This document shows, one piece after another, positions 36,978-45,977 of a stretch of 64,000 nt of DNA. The stretch is from DAOVXM01 sp963746255 (lineage in GTDB: Bacteria > Chloroflexota > Anaerolineae > Anaerolineales > UBA4823): NCBI GenBank assembly GCA_963746255.1, contig CAVVAJ010000001.1:744001-808000 (forward strand). The letters are read 5' to 3'. A program made the position numbers and the translations under genes. The number at the start of each line of letters is the position of its first letter. Within the stretch, counting starts at the first letter, position 1. The notes beneath the pieces are model-generated. The model was not told where the DNA came from and did no database searches. It worked only from the letters and a program-made list of their open reading frames with translations.

Positions 36978-38291
36978 TCAAAATACCGATTGCAAGCCCT
37001 GCTCAAGCGCTTTCAGGGAAGATCCCGGCTGTTCAATCTGAAGATTGATCGTTTCTTTGAACGCCTCGATGGGTATGAATTCATTTTGCCCCAGAACTGC
37101 CGCCAGGGCGGCTAGCGAGCGCAATGATTTCCGACCAACTTTCCACAGGGCGAGCTTGCGAACCTGTGCCAGCGTTTCTATTACCGGCAGCTGGTCATCG
37201 ATAAAGACCAGATCGCTCGCGACCATGATCGCCAACCAATGGGCAGCTTGGGTTAGGCCATCCGCGCTCAGTATGACCAGGATATCCGGTTTGGAAATCC
37301 CAGAGAAGATGATCTCGCTGGGACTTATGATCAACTCGGATATGGAGAACCCAGTGCGCACCGTAACAGGGTATTCGTTGCGTTGGCTGGCGTACAAACC
37401 GGAGAGGATGGCTGCGTGGGCAAGGAATTGAGCGGCGCTGCCCACCCTCATACCAGCTGAACCAGCCACTACTATATGCATCGGTACCTGTAATTCAGAC
37501 GGGTATTTCACTTCCAGCCCACCTCCAATCCAACTATGGGGGGAATCCAATTCGTTGGCAAGCGCTTGGCGATAGGCGCGGCTGAATTCTGGCCGATCAT
37601 TATCCTGGATGATGCCGCGGATAAAACCTAATTCGGCCATCGTTTGTTCCAGTCGCGGCTGGTTAAATTGATTCTGCGGGCCGAAATGCGCCGTACACAG
37701 TTCCCAGATATCCAGCAGTGCGAAGCCATCGTGTGTAATCGCAGTACGGATGAGATCAGCCAAACTGTTGTCGCTAGCAGTCGTCCGGGCAACAAAACCA
37801 GCCCCATTCACCGCCACCGTCTGGCAGATATCAAGCGGCTGTTCGAGATTCCCGTAGCGGGTGGAAGATGTGATCGCACCGCGTGGGGTGCTGATTGACA
37901 CTTGCCCACCGGTCATACCGTAGTTCAAGTTGTTAAATACCAAGACAGTCACCCCAATATTACGCCGGGCAGCATTTATAATGTGGTGTCCCCCAATCCC
38001 ACAGCCACCATCCCCCATCAGCACAATCACGTGCAGATCAGGGTTGGCCAATTTGATTCCGGTTGCATAGGTGACCGAACGGCCATGCAGACCGTGAAAG
38101 GCGTTTGTCTTGAAGAACTTATCCGATAACCCGCTGCAGCCAATGTCCGTCACAATTACGACCTGGTGCGGGTCAATCTGCATCTTCAATAAGGCGTCGT
38201 TCAACCTATCTACAATAGCGCTGTGCCCGCAGCCCGGACAAAATGGCAGCGGTAGGAGGTCTTCGTTCATGTAGCTTGTAAAATCATCCAT
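36978..38291 (-). CDS. korB: 2-oxoacid:ferredoxin oxidoreductase, fused beta and gamma subunits
   Basis: 437 residues. Residues about 1-250 are the TPP-binding beta subunit: FCPGCGH with two Cys, VTDIGCSG, MGDGGCGIGG ending in the NNLNYGMTGGQ Mg/TPP motif. Residues about 270-435 match the gamma subunit (VAGSAGMRVGSAAQFLAHAAILSG, VTVRTGFSISELIIS). In most organisms these are separate genes or gamma is fused to alpha, so the beta-gamma fusion is notable. No ferredoxin-like Fe-S subunit is adjacent. With korA it would oxidise a 2-oxoacid to the acyl-CoA while reducing ferredoxin. It follows korA by 3 bases. Confidence 0.85.
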   Translation of the reverse strand: MDDFTSYMNEDLLPLPFCPGCGHSAIVDRLNDALLKMQIDPHQVVIVTDIGCSGLSDKFFKTNAFHGLHGRSVTYATGIKLANPDLHVIVLMGDGGCGIGGHHIINAARRNIGVTVLVFNNLNYGMTGGQVSISTPRGAITSSTRYGNLEQPLDICQTVAVNGAGFVARTTASDNSLADLIRTAITHDGFALLDIWELCTAHFGPQNQFNQPRLEQTMAELGFIRGIIQDNDRPEFSRAYRQALANELDSPHSWIGGGLEVKYPSELQVPMHIVVAGSAGMRVGSAAQFLAHAAILSGLYASQRNEYPVTVRTGFSISELIISPSEIIFSGISKPDILVILSADGLTQAAHWLAIMVASDLVFIDDQLPVIETLAQVRKLALWKVGRKSLRSLAALAAVLGQNEFIPIEAFKETINLQIEQPGSSLKALEQGLQSVF

Positions 38292-38294
38292 ACT

Positions 38295-39407
38295 TCACAC
38301 TCGCTCGAAGATCTGGGCAGGGGTGATCAATCTGCCATCCACCCGGTTGAGACCCGCCACTTGCTGCTTTGCAGAAGCCAATCTTTCTATCTCTCTGCGA
38401 TACTGCCCGTGATTGAGTTCCACGACCAAGATGTCCTTTGTGCCCGGTAACGCAGTTTGAATAGCCGCTTCAGGTACCGGCCACAAGGACCGCAAGGTCA
38501 GACTAGATACACACCTCCCACCCTGACGGGCGACTTTAACCGCTTCGCGGACGGCTTGGGCGGTGATGCCATAACTGATAATCAAGGTTTCCGCTCCAGT
38601 TTGCATATCCCAAGTGACATCCTCCAGCTCAGTGCGGTGTGCATTGATCTTCTCCCAAAGGTGTTGGTTCAACCGGCCAATTATTTGCGGATCTTTGATC
38701 AGGTATCCACTCTCGTCATGCGAAGAGGTAGATGTACGCACTAAGTGCGGACCGCCGAAATGTGTAAGTGGCACCACCTTGCCTGGCTGTTCAAGAGGAT
38801 AAATGTGATAAGTCTGCTCCACTGGGAGGGTGTCTCGCAACGGCGGCTTGATCCCGGTCAGCCGATCGCTTTCAACCACTACCCGGGTAGCAACCAACTC
38901 TTTATCAGCCGCGATAAATACCGGCGTCCGAAAACGTTCGGCAAGTGAAAAAGCTCTGCCTGTCAGCTCGTAGCACTCTGCAATAGTCGAAGGGCACAAG
39001 ACGATCTGCGGGTAGCCGCCCGAAGTCCCCCACTGCAGAAATTGGACATCGCCCTGAGCGACGGTCGTTGCTCCTCCGGTGGCAGGTCCCATCCGCTGGC
39101 AGTCAACGATAACCAAGGGTACTTCGCACATCAGCGCCGCCCCAATGCTCTCGCTGAAAAGGCTGATGCCCGGACCGCTGGTCGCCGTCATCGCGCGCGC
39201 GCCAGACAAAACCGCCCCGATGCAAACACCCATGGCAGCGATCTCATCTTCTGTTTGGAGCGCTACGCCGCCTACCCGAGGCAGCTCCTGGCTCATCGCT
39301 ATCAGGATTGGTGTAGCCGGTGTGATTGGGTAGCCAGCGAAAAAATTGCAGCCCGCATCCAACGCGGCGCGCACAATCGCTTCATTGCCGTCGATCAATT
39401 CTCGCAT
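38295..39407 (-). CDS. korA: 2-oxoacid:ferredoxin oxidoreductase, alpha subunit
   Basis: The ATG at 39407 is chosen: TAGAGG lies 5 bases upstream and it precedes the conserved GNEAIVRAALDAGCNFFAGYPITPATPI. 370 residues. LQTEDEIAAMGVCIGAVLSGARAMTATSGPGISLF and MGPATGGATTVAQGDVQF are diagnostic of the KorA/VorA type alpha chain. The C-terminal domain (TLIISYGITAQAVREAV) is the transketolase-like domain II. 2-Oxoglutarate is the most likely substrate from the motif, but branched-chain or aromatic 2-oxoacids cannot be excluded. Cotranscribed with the downstream beta-gamma gene. Confidence 0.85.
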   Translation of the reverse strand: MRELIDGNEAIVRAALDAGCNFFAGYPITPATPILIAMSQELPRVGGVALQTEDEIAAMGVCIGAVLSGARAMTATSGPGISLFSESIGAALMCEVPLVIVDCQRMGPATGGATTVAQGDVQFLQWGTSGGYPQIVLCPSTIAECYELTGRAFSLAERFRTPVFIAADKELVATRVVVESDRLTGIKPPLRDTLPVEQTYHIYPLEQPGKVVPLTHFGGPHLVRTSTSSHDESGYLIKDPQIIGRLNQHLWEKINAHRTELEDVTWDMQTGAETLIISYGITAQAVREAVKVARQGGRCVSSLTLRSLWPVPEAAIQTALPGTKDILVVELNHGQYRREIERLASAKQQVAGLNRVDGRLITPAQIFERV

Positions 39408-39880
39408 CATTTCCTCTATAAGAAGGCTAACTGCTATATGATACCTAATTATCCCGGCTTTTGGAGTCACAAATCAATCTGCACAGCAAACCAATTGATA
39501 AATATAGTGTTCAATATAGGATGGTAGGTAGTACCACATTTTTGCTTGCTGTGCTCAGGTTCCCCATCAACGCGATTCTATCCGGTTTGGTCAAAAATAT
39601 TACGTCTAGTAGCGTACAGATGCTTTCCCAGAGTGATTCGAACTGAAGTGGAATTTATCTGCTTTCAATAATGGACGTCTTTGTGGTTTTGTAAAATATA
39701 TTACCTGGATTATGGTCTTGTGGGGCAAATTCGTAGTATTATGCTTATATACAGTCAACGGATGAATCGAGGTGCAGGCGCAGGAAAGCATAACTCATTG
39801 AAGCAGCCATCCAATGAGAAGAATTGCTGCCATATATCTACGATGGTTGTGTTTCGCTCTTCTGGGAGGGAGAACATCTT
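39408..39880. other. Intergenic region between divergent korA and the PEMT-like gene
   Basis: About 470 bases with no supported gene. It must hold promoters for both divergent genes. Open frames here are short, lack ribosome binding sites and show no family resemblance. No repeat or hairpin was picked out. Confidence 0.5.
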
Positions 39881-40423
39881 TTGAATCATTTCAAGAAATG
39901 GGCTGAACGAAAATATCCTCTTGGGCAGAGATTCTTAGCATTAATTCCGGCAGGAGTTCTCTTTGTCTTTGTCTTCCCATTTCTTCTGGTAAAAGTAGCA
40001 CCTGCTCTTGATGAAAATTTGGGATTTATTTCGATCGAGTACGGATTACTAACATTGCTTATTGGCAGTATTCTTATCATCGTTGGGTTGATCTATGCAA
40101 TGTGGTCAATCTCGGTACAGCTATTCCGCGCAAGTGGGACTCCCCTTCCGATCATGGCCACGCAGAGATTGCTGATATCTGGTCCATTCAGGCAATGCCG
40201 TAACCCAATGACCTTCGGAACGATACTATTCTATTTGGGTATCAGCATCATTATTGGATCAATTTCAGCCATTGCATTTGTGCTGTTATTCTCCTGCCTG
40301 CTGATTTTTTACCTAAAGTTTGTTGAAGAAAGAGAACTTGAGGCAAGATTTGGGGAAGAATACATTCATTACAAGGCGGAAACCCCATTTCTTATCCCAA
40401 GGATATTTTCAAAGTCAGGCTGA
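39881..40423 (+). CDS. Isoprenylcysteine carboxyl methyltransferase/PEMT-like membrane methyltransferase
   Basis: About 180 residues from TTG 39881, chosen because GGAGGG lies 10 bases upstream and no better start exists. Four membrane segments. SGPFRQCRNPMTFGTILFYLG and EERELEARFGEEYIHYKAETPFLIPR match the C-terminal SAM-binding signature of the ICMT/PEMT family. Bacterial members methylate lipids, isoprenoid alcohols or small hydrophobic molecules; the substrate is unknown here. It is divergent from korA and followed after about 165 bases by the Ntn hydrolase gene. Confidence 0.72.
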   Translation: MNHFKKWAERKYPLGQRFLALIPAGVLFVFVFPFLLVKVAPALDENLGFISIEYGLLTLLIGSILIIVGLIYAMWSISVQLFRASGTPLPIMATQRLLISGPFRQCRNPMTFGTILFYLGISIIIGSISAIAFVLLFSCLLIFYLKFVEERELEARFGEEYIHYKAETPFLIPRIFSKSG

Positions 40424-40587
40424 AGGTACCAAGACGTTGACGCGTTAATCTCTGCTGATAGATGTCTTGCCAGAGCGAACCACCCATGATTCGCACACTG
40501 CTAGCTGCAGCACCACGGGCATCCATAAAGCTGCTTTCATTATCACACATCCTGAGGCTCGGTAGAGTGGCAAAGGAGGGGCTAAAA

Positions 40588-41973
40588 ATGAAACGTAAGT
40601 TAATATTATCTGTTCTATTGCTCACCCTATCACTGATCACGTATTCCTCATCCCTTCGGCAGCTAGGGTCTGCATATATCCCTGTCCCTTCTCTTGATAC
40701 TCTTTCTCCAAACCTTTGCACTGCGTTTTGTCTCGATTATGGCGATCACTGTGTGTTCGGCGCGAACCAGGATAACTTGCTCGAAATTGGTTTATTGTTC
40801 GTCAACAAGCGGCATGGATTGAAAATGACCTGGGACTCAAGTACTTCCGGGGATTATGCGCGTTGGGTTTCCGAGTATGGCAGCGTGACGATTAATTTCG
40901 TTGCCTACCATATGGCTTGGGCGGGGATGAATGAGGCCGGTTTAATGGTCAGTACTATGGCTGTCCCTGAAAGCCGCGGACCCAGAGCGGACGGAAGACC
41001 TTCTTTCCAAGGTCCTTTCTGGATGCAGTATCACCTGGATAATCACAGCACGGTAGATCAAGTGATTGCCAGCGATGCTGATATACGACTGGTTAAATCG
41101 GCGGTCGACCACTACCTAGTCTGCGACCGTAGTGGTACATGTGCTGCAATTGAGTTTCTTGATGGCAAGCCGGTTTACCATACTGGTGAGTCGCTGCCGG
41201 TGAAGGCCCTTACCAACAGCACCTACGAGCAGTCAATCCGTCCTTGGGAGGAAGAAGATATCCAGCCGAATGAAAATTCGTAATGGCGATTCGCTACAGC
41301 CGCGAACAGGCTCTCCGCTTATGAACTAGCAAACTCAGCTGATGCAGTAGCCTATGCATTTGACACACTGGAGCAGGTTTCTTGCCAAAACACAGTTTGG
41401 AGCTTTGTCTATGATCCGGTAAACCTACGCGTCCATTTCCTTACAAACCGCAATCCGAATATCCGCTACATCGATTTTGACAGCCTCGATTTCTCGTGCC
41501 AGACACCGGTTATGATGCTGGATGTTCATGCAGATGGCGAGGGTGATGTCAGCGATGCGCTCCTCCCGTATACACATGCAGCGAGTTTCGCTCACAGCAG
41601 GAGATTCTTCAGCCAATTTGATGGTATGAGTATGCCGGCGCTACTGGTTGACACCCTTCTATGGGGAATTGAGAGTTTCCCCTGCGATGATGGAGTGGAC
41701 ACGCAGCAAAATGGTTCGATGCGCTACAGCCCTTTCGTCCCACCTACGATTAAATGGGCTGGCTTGATGATCCTTCAACGGGTGGGACCGATCTGGATCC
41801 TGCTAACTGCGCTGTCGTTAGCATACCTGATCTGGCGACTGGCAGTCGGCCGGCCGATGTCTATCGGCAAACGGTTCAGTTGGGTGCTGTTAACATTCCT
41901 GTTCGGCCTATTTGGTCTACTGGCTTTCTTGATCAGCAGAAAAAAGAAGAATCGTGAAGTGCTAGCGACCTGA
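40588..41973 (+). pseudogene. Ntn-type (choloylglycine hydrolase/acyltransferase-like) hydrolase interrupted by an in-frame TAA
   Basis: ATG 40588 has AAAGGAGGGG 6 bases upstream, a strong signal. A signal sequence (LILSVLLLTLSLITYSS) leads to LCTAFCLDYGDHCVFGANQDN: a Cys followed by the N-Q-D pattern seen in linear amide C-N hydrolases and penicillin acylases of the Ntn fold. WAGMNEAGLMVSTMAVP fits the same family. At 41281-41283 the frame hits TAA, but it continues in the same frame with RFATAANRLSAYE, typical family sequence, then VNLRVHFLTN and a C-terminal membrane helix near 41.8 kb, ending at 41973. Either a nonsense lesion or an error. The substrate would be an amide such as a peptide, lactam or acyl-homoserine lactone; not known. 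Confidence 0.72.
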
Positions 41974-42091
41974 TCGCTCGCTGGAAGCAAAAAATGTCCC
42001 AGCATTATTAAACATGTTGGTTTCAACCAGGAAGAGTTCAATATATAATCCTTATACTTGCTTATAACAGTACTTGGCTGATGAGGTAACC

Positions 42092-42667
42092 ATGAAGTAC
42101 GACCCGCCCATTCCACCATATCCCCTTGCTGATATGTCGCGGGATGACGCACGCGATTTTTTTGATTGGTTCATGAAGCAAATACCCTACCGCTGCGAGC
42201 AGCTTTTGCGAGTCGTGAAATCCAGCAAAGGATTCTCAAGTTGGACGAACGACTTGTCCAGGGCATCGCTCCCATCACTTGCTAATTGGTTCGCAGGTAA
42301 CGTGAAAATCAGGGATAAAACGCAATCAGAAATTGATGAGATCTACAATTCCGCCCCGGTTTGGTTTCGTCAGGTTGAGCTTGAAGATTGGACCCTCACA
42401 AACCGAACCTATTCCTACGCGTTTGATATAAGCATATATTTTGGCGAGGCATTGAAACATACGATCGGTGATATTGATTGGAGATTAAAAACCAACTCTC
42501 CATCTTCAGTTGATTACCATCTCCCAATCCTTCGTCACTTGGGGCAACTTGATTGCTGCCCATATCATCTCATAAAAGTATATGCATATGGTATTGCCAG
42601 AGGCTCAAAAGGACCTGAAAATCTGACACAGTTATTTGATATCTGGCACAAAAATCTGACTGGATAA
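42092..42667 (+). CDS. Hypothetical cytosolic protein
   Basis: 191 residues from ATG 42092; GAGG lies 6 bases upstream, better than the TTG at 42074. No signal or membrane segment. Aromatic- and acid-rich (DFFDWFMKQIPYRCEQLLRVV, APVWFRQVELEDWTL). It looks like a full globular protein but matches no family I can name. The ending region IDWRLKTNSPSSVDYHLPIL is equally unfamiliar. It lies alone between the Ntn hydrolase and the toroid protein. Confidence 0.55.
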   Translation: MKYDPPIPPYPLADMSRDDARDFFDWFMKQIPYRCEQLLRVVKSSKGFSSWTNDLSRASLPSLANWFAGNVKIRDKTQSEIDEIYNSAPVWFRQVELEDWTLTNRTYSYAFDISIYFGEALKHTIGDIDWRLKTNSPSSVDYHLPILRHLGQLDCCPYHLIKVYAYGIARGSKGPENLTQLFDIWHKNLTG

Positions 42668-42837
42668 CGCGAGATTCCATCTGCTTGGTATTTGGGAGCA
42701 GGCCAGCGCTGCGACGCTTGGGAACGTTGGAGCGAGAGAACAAACCACGCTGGTGGAGTCGATGGGAATGCCAAAGCCCTCAGCTGTATACCGTTTGCCG
42801 GGAATCATAAAAGAAATCTACTACAAGGTTGTTCAAA

Positions 42838-43752
42838 ATGCTTAACTGGAGTGAATACCTCAACAGCGATCGGCAAGCCTGGCTGCTCGAACCAGGAAAT
42901 CCATCCGTCCGTTTCTGGACATTGATAGATATTCTCGATCGACCAATTCATGACGCCGAAGTACAACAAACGAGAGCGGCTATTACCCAACAGCCCTTGG
43001 TCAAGCAACTTTTTTCTCTTCAGCACCCACAAGGGCATTGGGGTGATGATGAAACCAAACCATATACTGCCCAGGGGGCTGTAACCGCTCTTTCTTTACT
43101 GCACATGCTGGGTGCTGCTCCGGACAAACGCACCGCAGCAGGCTGTGATTCCTTCCTGAAATTCTGCCAGCATGAAATTGGTGGCTTTTCACTGTCAAAG
43201 AAACAGCGAAGTGGAATATTCCCCTGCACGACGGGTGAGCATCTCCAATTTCTAGTCTATTTCGGTTTGGGAGGCGATCCGCGTGTGCGAACTGCATTCG
43301 CCTTTCTGATTGAAGATATGGTTACCGAGGATGGCCTGGATTGTGGACGCTACCAGCATCGAGACTGTCTCTGGGGAGCGATCGCGGCGCTCAATGGTTT
43401 GGCCGTACTGCCCACCGACATGCAATCAGCGCAGTCACATTATGTAGTAACAAAATTGGTAAATGCTCTGCTAGATGCTAGATATGATTTCAATGGCGAA
43501 CATAAACGCTGGCTTACTTTCGGCGTTCCCCGGGCTTGGGACCTGCTCAGTGCGCTGAAAGCGCTAGCCGCGCATGGCTATATCCACGATGCACGGGTAG
43601 CGCTGCTGCTCAAGCTGGTCCTGGAAAAACAAGATAGTCAGGGACGATGGTCGTGCGGTTCCGTCTCACGCACCTGGCCAATTGAGAAGCGCAAACAGCC
43701 CAGCAAATGGGTCACGCTTGATGTGCTGCGATTACTGAAACACTTAGGATAG
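42838..43752 (+). CDS. Prenyltransferase/terpene-cyclase-like alpha/alpha toroid protein
   Basis: 304 residues from ATG 42838. Regularly spaced motifs HPQGHWGDDE and QDSQGRWSCG resemble QW motifs of squalene cyclases, and helices alternate in an alpha/alpha barrel pattern. The cyclase DxDD acid motif is not visible, so catalysis is uncertain. Similar proteins of about 300 residues are common in Chloroflexi and Firmicutes genomes as uncharacterised prenyltransferase-repeat proteins. Not in an evident operon; about 170 bases separate it from the previous gene. Confidence 0.68.
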   Translation: MLNWSEYLNSDRQAWLLEPGNPSVRFWTLIDILDRPIHDAEVQQTRAAITQQPLVKQLFSLQHPQGHWGDDETKPYTAQGAVTALSLLHMLGAAPDKRTAAGCDSFLKFCQHEIGGFSLSKKQRSGIFPCTTGEHLQFLVYFGLGGDPRVRTAFAFLIEDMVTEDGLDCGRYQHRDCLWGAIAALNGLAVLPTDMQSAQSHYVVTKLVNALLDARYDFNGEHKRWLTFGVPRAWDLLSALKALAAHGYIHDARVALLLKLVLEKQDSQGRWSCGSVSRTWPIEKRKQPSKWVTLDVLRLLKHLG

Positions 43753-43963
43753 ACACCGATGTGAGAACTATGTGTAGCCTACAGCTTTATGTAGCCATCA
43801 ACTTATGACGGTGCTTGAGTGGTGTGTTTTGGGCTAACTTTAATCTAGGTTTGTGGTGATCACAAGTCTGTTCCGGCCGGTGGTTGATTGTTCCGATGAG
43901 CAACAAGATCAGTGCAAGCAACCGCAATCATAATGCCAAAATCTGAACCGGCGGAGATTAGTG

Positions 43964-44805
43964 ATGTCCGAGATTTCAAAACAAAACCTAAACGATGTAG
44001 CTGAAACGTTGCTCATAACTCTATATATACGTGCAAAAGAATCGGAGCGTCCCGATGCCATTATCAAAGACGAGAAGGCTGTGGCGCTGATCAAAGAAAT
44101 AAACTATGATTTTTCACAGATCAAACAGATCAAGATAGATGAAACGGATCAAGTAACGCTTGTACTGCGCAATCGGGAATTCGATAGCTACACACAGAAT
44201 TTTCTTGCTCATTATCCAGAATCTGCGATTTATCCATATAGGATGCGGTCTCGATGCGCTCTTCGAGCGCGTAGATAATGGCTTTGTCGAGTGGTATGAT
44301 CTTGATTTGCCCGAAGTCATCGAAATGCGCAAGAAGTTCATCGGTGATAAAAAGGAGCGTTACCATTTGTTGGGTTATTCGGTGTTCAACGATGCTTGGC
44401 TAGGCACGATGAGTGCATATCGCCAGCGACCTTTTCTCTTTCTAGCCGAAGGGGTATTTATGTACATCAAACAATCACAAGTCAAGTCACTGGTGAAAAA
44501 ATTGTATGAATATTATCCAGGGGCAGAGTTAGATTTCGATGCATTTTCGCCGTTCCTCGTCCGGATGAACAACTTACGTATGTCCCTGACAAAATTCGGT
44601 GCTCGTAATTACTGGGGTTTGAAACGTGGCAGAGACCTGGAAAACTGGAGCACAGGGATTTGCTTGCTCGACGAGTGGAGTTACTTTGATAATCCAGAGC
44701 CAAGAACTCGATAATGTTCGATGGATGCGTCATGGACCGCTTTTCGCCAAGGTTTTGAGCATTTTCCACTATCGACTTAGAAAGGTACAATTTGAAACAA
44801 ATTAG
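43964..44805 (+). pseudogene. Class I SAM methyltransferase (LCMT/TcmP-like) with two frameshifts
   Basis: ATG 43964 has GGAG 7 bases upstream. Frame one: TLLITLYIRAKESERPDAIIKDEKAV and REFDSYTQNFLAHYPESA. The frame then breaks at T-run 44229-44231 and continues in another frame with HIGCGLDALFERV, the SAM-binding loop, YDLDLPEVIEMR, FLFLAEGVFMYI and FDAFSPFLVRMNNL. A second break near 44705 (AA run) is followed by LDNVRWMRHGPLFAKVLSIFHYRL to TAG at 44803-44805. Deleting one base at each site gives a complete TcmP-type O-methyltransferase of about 280 residues. Such enzymes methylate carboxyl or hydroxyl groups of small molecules; the substrate is unknown. Confidence 0.8.
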
Positions 44806-44959
44806 ATCTGCCCTACCCCAAATTCAGCCAACCCGCTTGTGGCGCGAGGGAAAGCGCCGCGATTTACCAACTTTGGATCTGTGTAAAAGATGTTACGGAA
44901 CAGCGCCGCACAGCCGCGCATGCAAATCGTTATTCACCTAAGAAGGACATGTATTTCCA

Positions 44960-45740
44960 ATGAGCTATGATCCTGAAGAAGTTATTCGGTCATACGAGAG
45001 GAACGCCGAGATTGAAGATCGGTCGGAGAAGGAACTCTCTCTTCGAACAGAGATCCCAAGAGAATTCATAAAGCGTTATATCAAACCAACGGATAGGGTT
45101 CTTGATGCTGGCGCCGGAACAGGGATCAATGCCATTATGATGTCGAGACTTTGTGAAATCGGTAACCCTTCTTGATATCACGCCGCAGATACTCGAGCTT
45201 GCTAGATCAAATATTGAGAGTGAAGGACTGCAGGACCGCGTTCAGGTCGTCGAAGGTGACATTTGCCACTTGGATCAATTCGAGGATGGGCAATTCTCTT
45301 TTATTGTTTGTGTGGGTGATTCACTTTCATATGTTTTAGATCAGCGAGAAATGGCCATTAAAGAACTAGTACGTGTGGCAGAGAGCGGATCAATCCTCAT
45401 TCTAGGTTCAGATTCAAAATATGGGTTTTTGCGGTTGAAGCTGGCCCAGGGAAATATCGCGGAAGCAAGAGAGATACTGAGGACGGGCGGGACCTATTGT
45501 GGTATGGGACCGAAAACCCATCTGTACACAGTTGGTGAAATGAAAACTTTATTGGAGAGAAGCGGGTGTCAGCTACTTGTTGTCGCCTCCACGCCGAGTC
45601 TTTCGGATACCTTTGACGTTGCTCCTTTTAATGAAACGAACACGTGGGAAGAATTAAAAGAAATCGAGCTTGAAGTGTGCACAACGCCCGAATTGCTCGG
45701 CATTGGGTTGCATCTACTATTTGTTGCTCAGAAAAGATGA
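44960..45740 (+). pseudogene. Class I SAM-dependent methyltransferase with one frameshift
   Basis: The first frame starts at ATG 44960 (AGAAGGACA upstream) and reads to RVLDAGAGTGINAIMMSRLC, which contains the SAM-binding glycine loop. It then runs to a stop at 45175. The second frame picks up with KSVTLLDITPQILELARSNI (motif II acid in LLD), VVEGDICHLDQF, FIVCVGDSLSYVLDQ and ends at 45740. The break is near 45151-45157; one base fewer makes a continuous 259-residue protein. Methyl acceptor unknown. It follows the TcmP-like pseudogene by 155 bases on the same strand, so the two could belong to one small pathway. Confidence 0.78.
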
Positions 45741-45905
45741 AGGGCAATGGGCCCGAGAAAGCGATATGGCGGCATAAACTTTCGCGAAAAATCACGCTGC
45801 CAAACCTCGGGGGCAGTTCGACTCAGCTGCACCGGAGGGCGAGCGGGGGCAATTATGAACAAATTGGCTCCGAGCAGATATTTTTTGGAAAAGCACCGCA
45901 AAGCG

Positions 45906-45942
45906 TCACCTATCCTTATCATCCTGGACTAAGGATAGGTGA
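45906..45942. terminator. 13-bp perfect inverted repeat, possible bidirectional terminator
   Basis: Arms 45906-45918 (TCACCTATCCTTA) and 45930-45942 are perfect complements around an 11-base loop. It sits between convergent genes, where a terminator is expected, yet neither side has a T-run. An mRNA-stabilising hairpin or a protein-binding site are alternatives. Confidence 0.45.
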
Positions 45943-45977
45943 GTGAATGTTCAGGATTGGGTAAGATCAAATATATT

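Noticed and set aside
41281..41283. Recoding of TAA in the Ntn hydrolase as Sec or Pyl
   Set aside because: Sec uses TGA and Pyl TAG, so TAA cannot be either; nonsense or error is the simpler reading.
45741..45932. Small plus-strand gene after the second methyltransferase
   Set aside because: Open frames here are Arg-rich without a ribosome site and run into the inverted repeat; no protein-like pattern.
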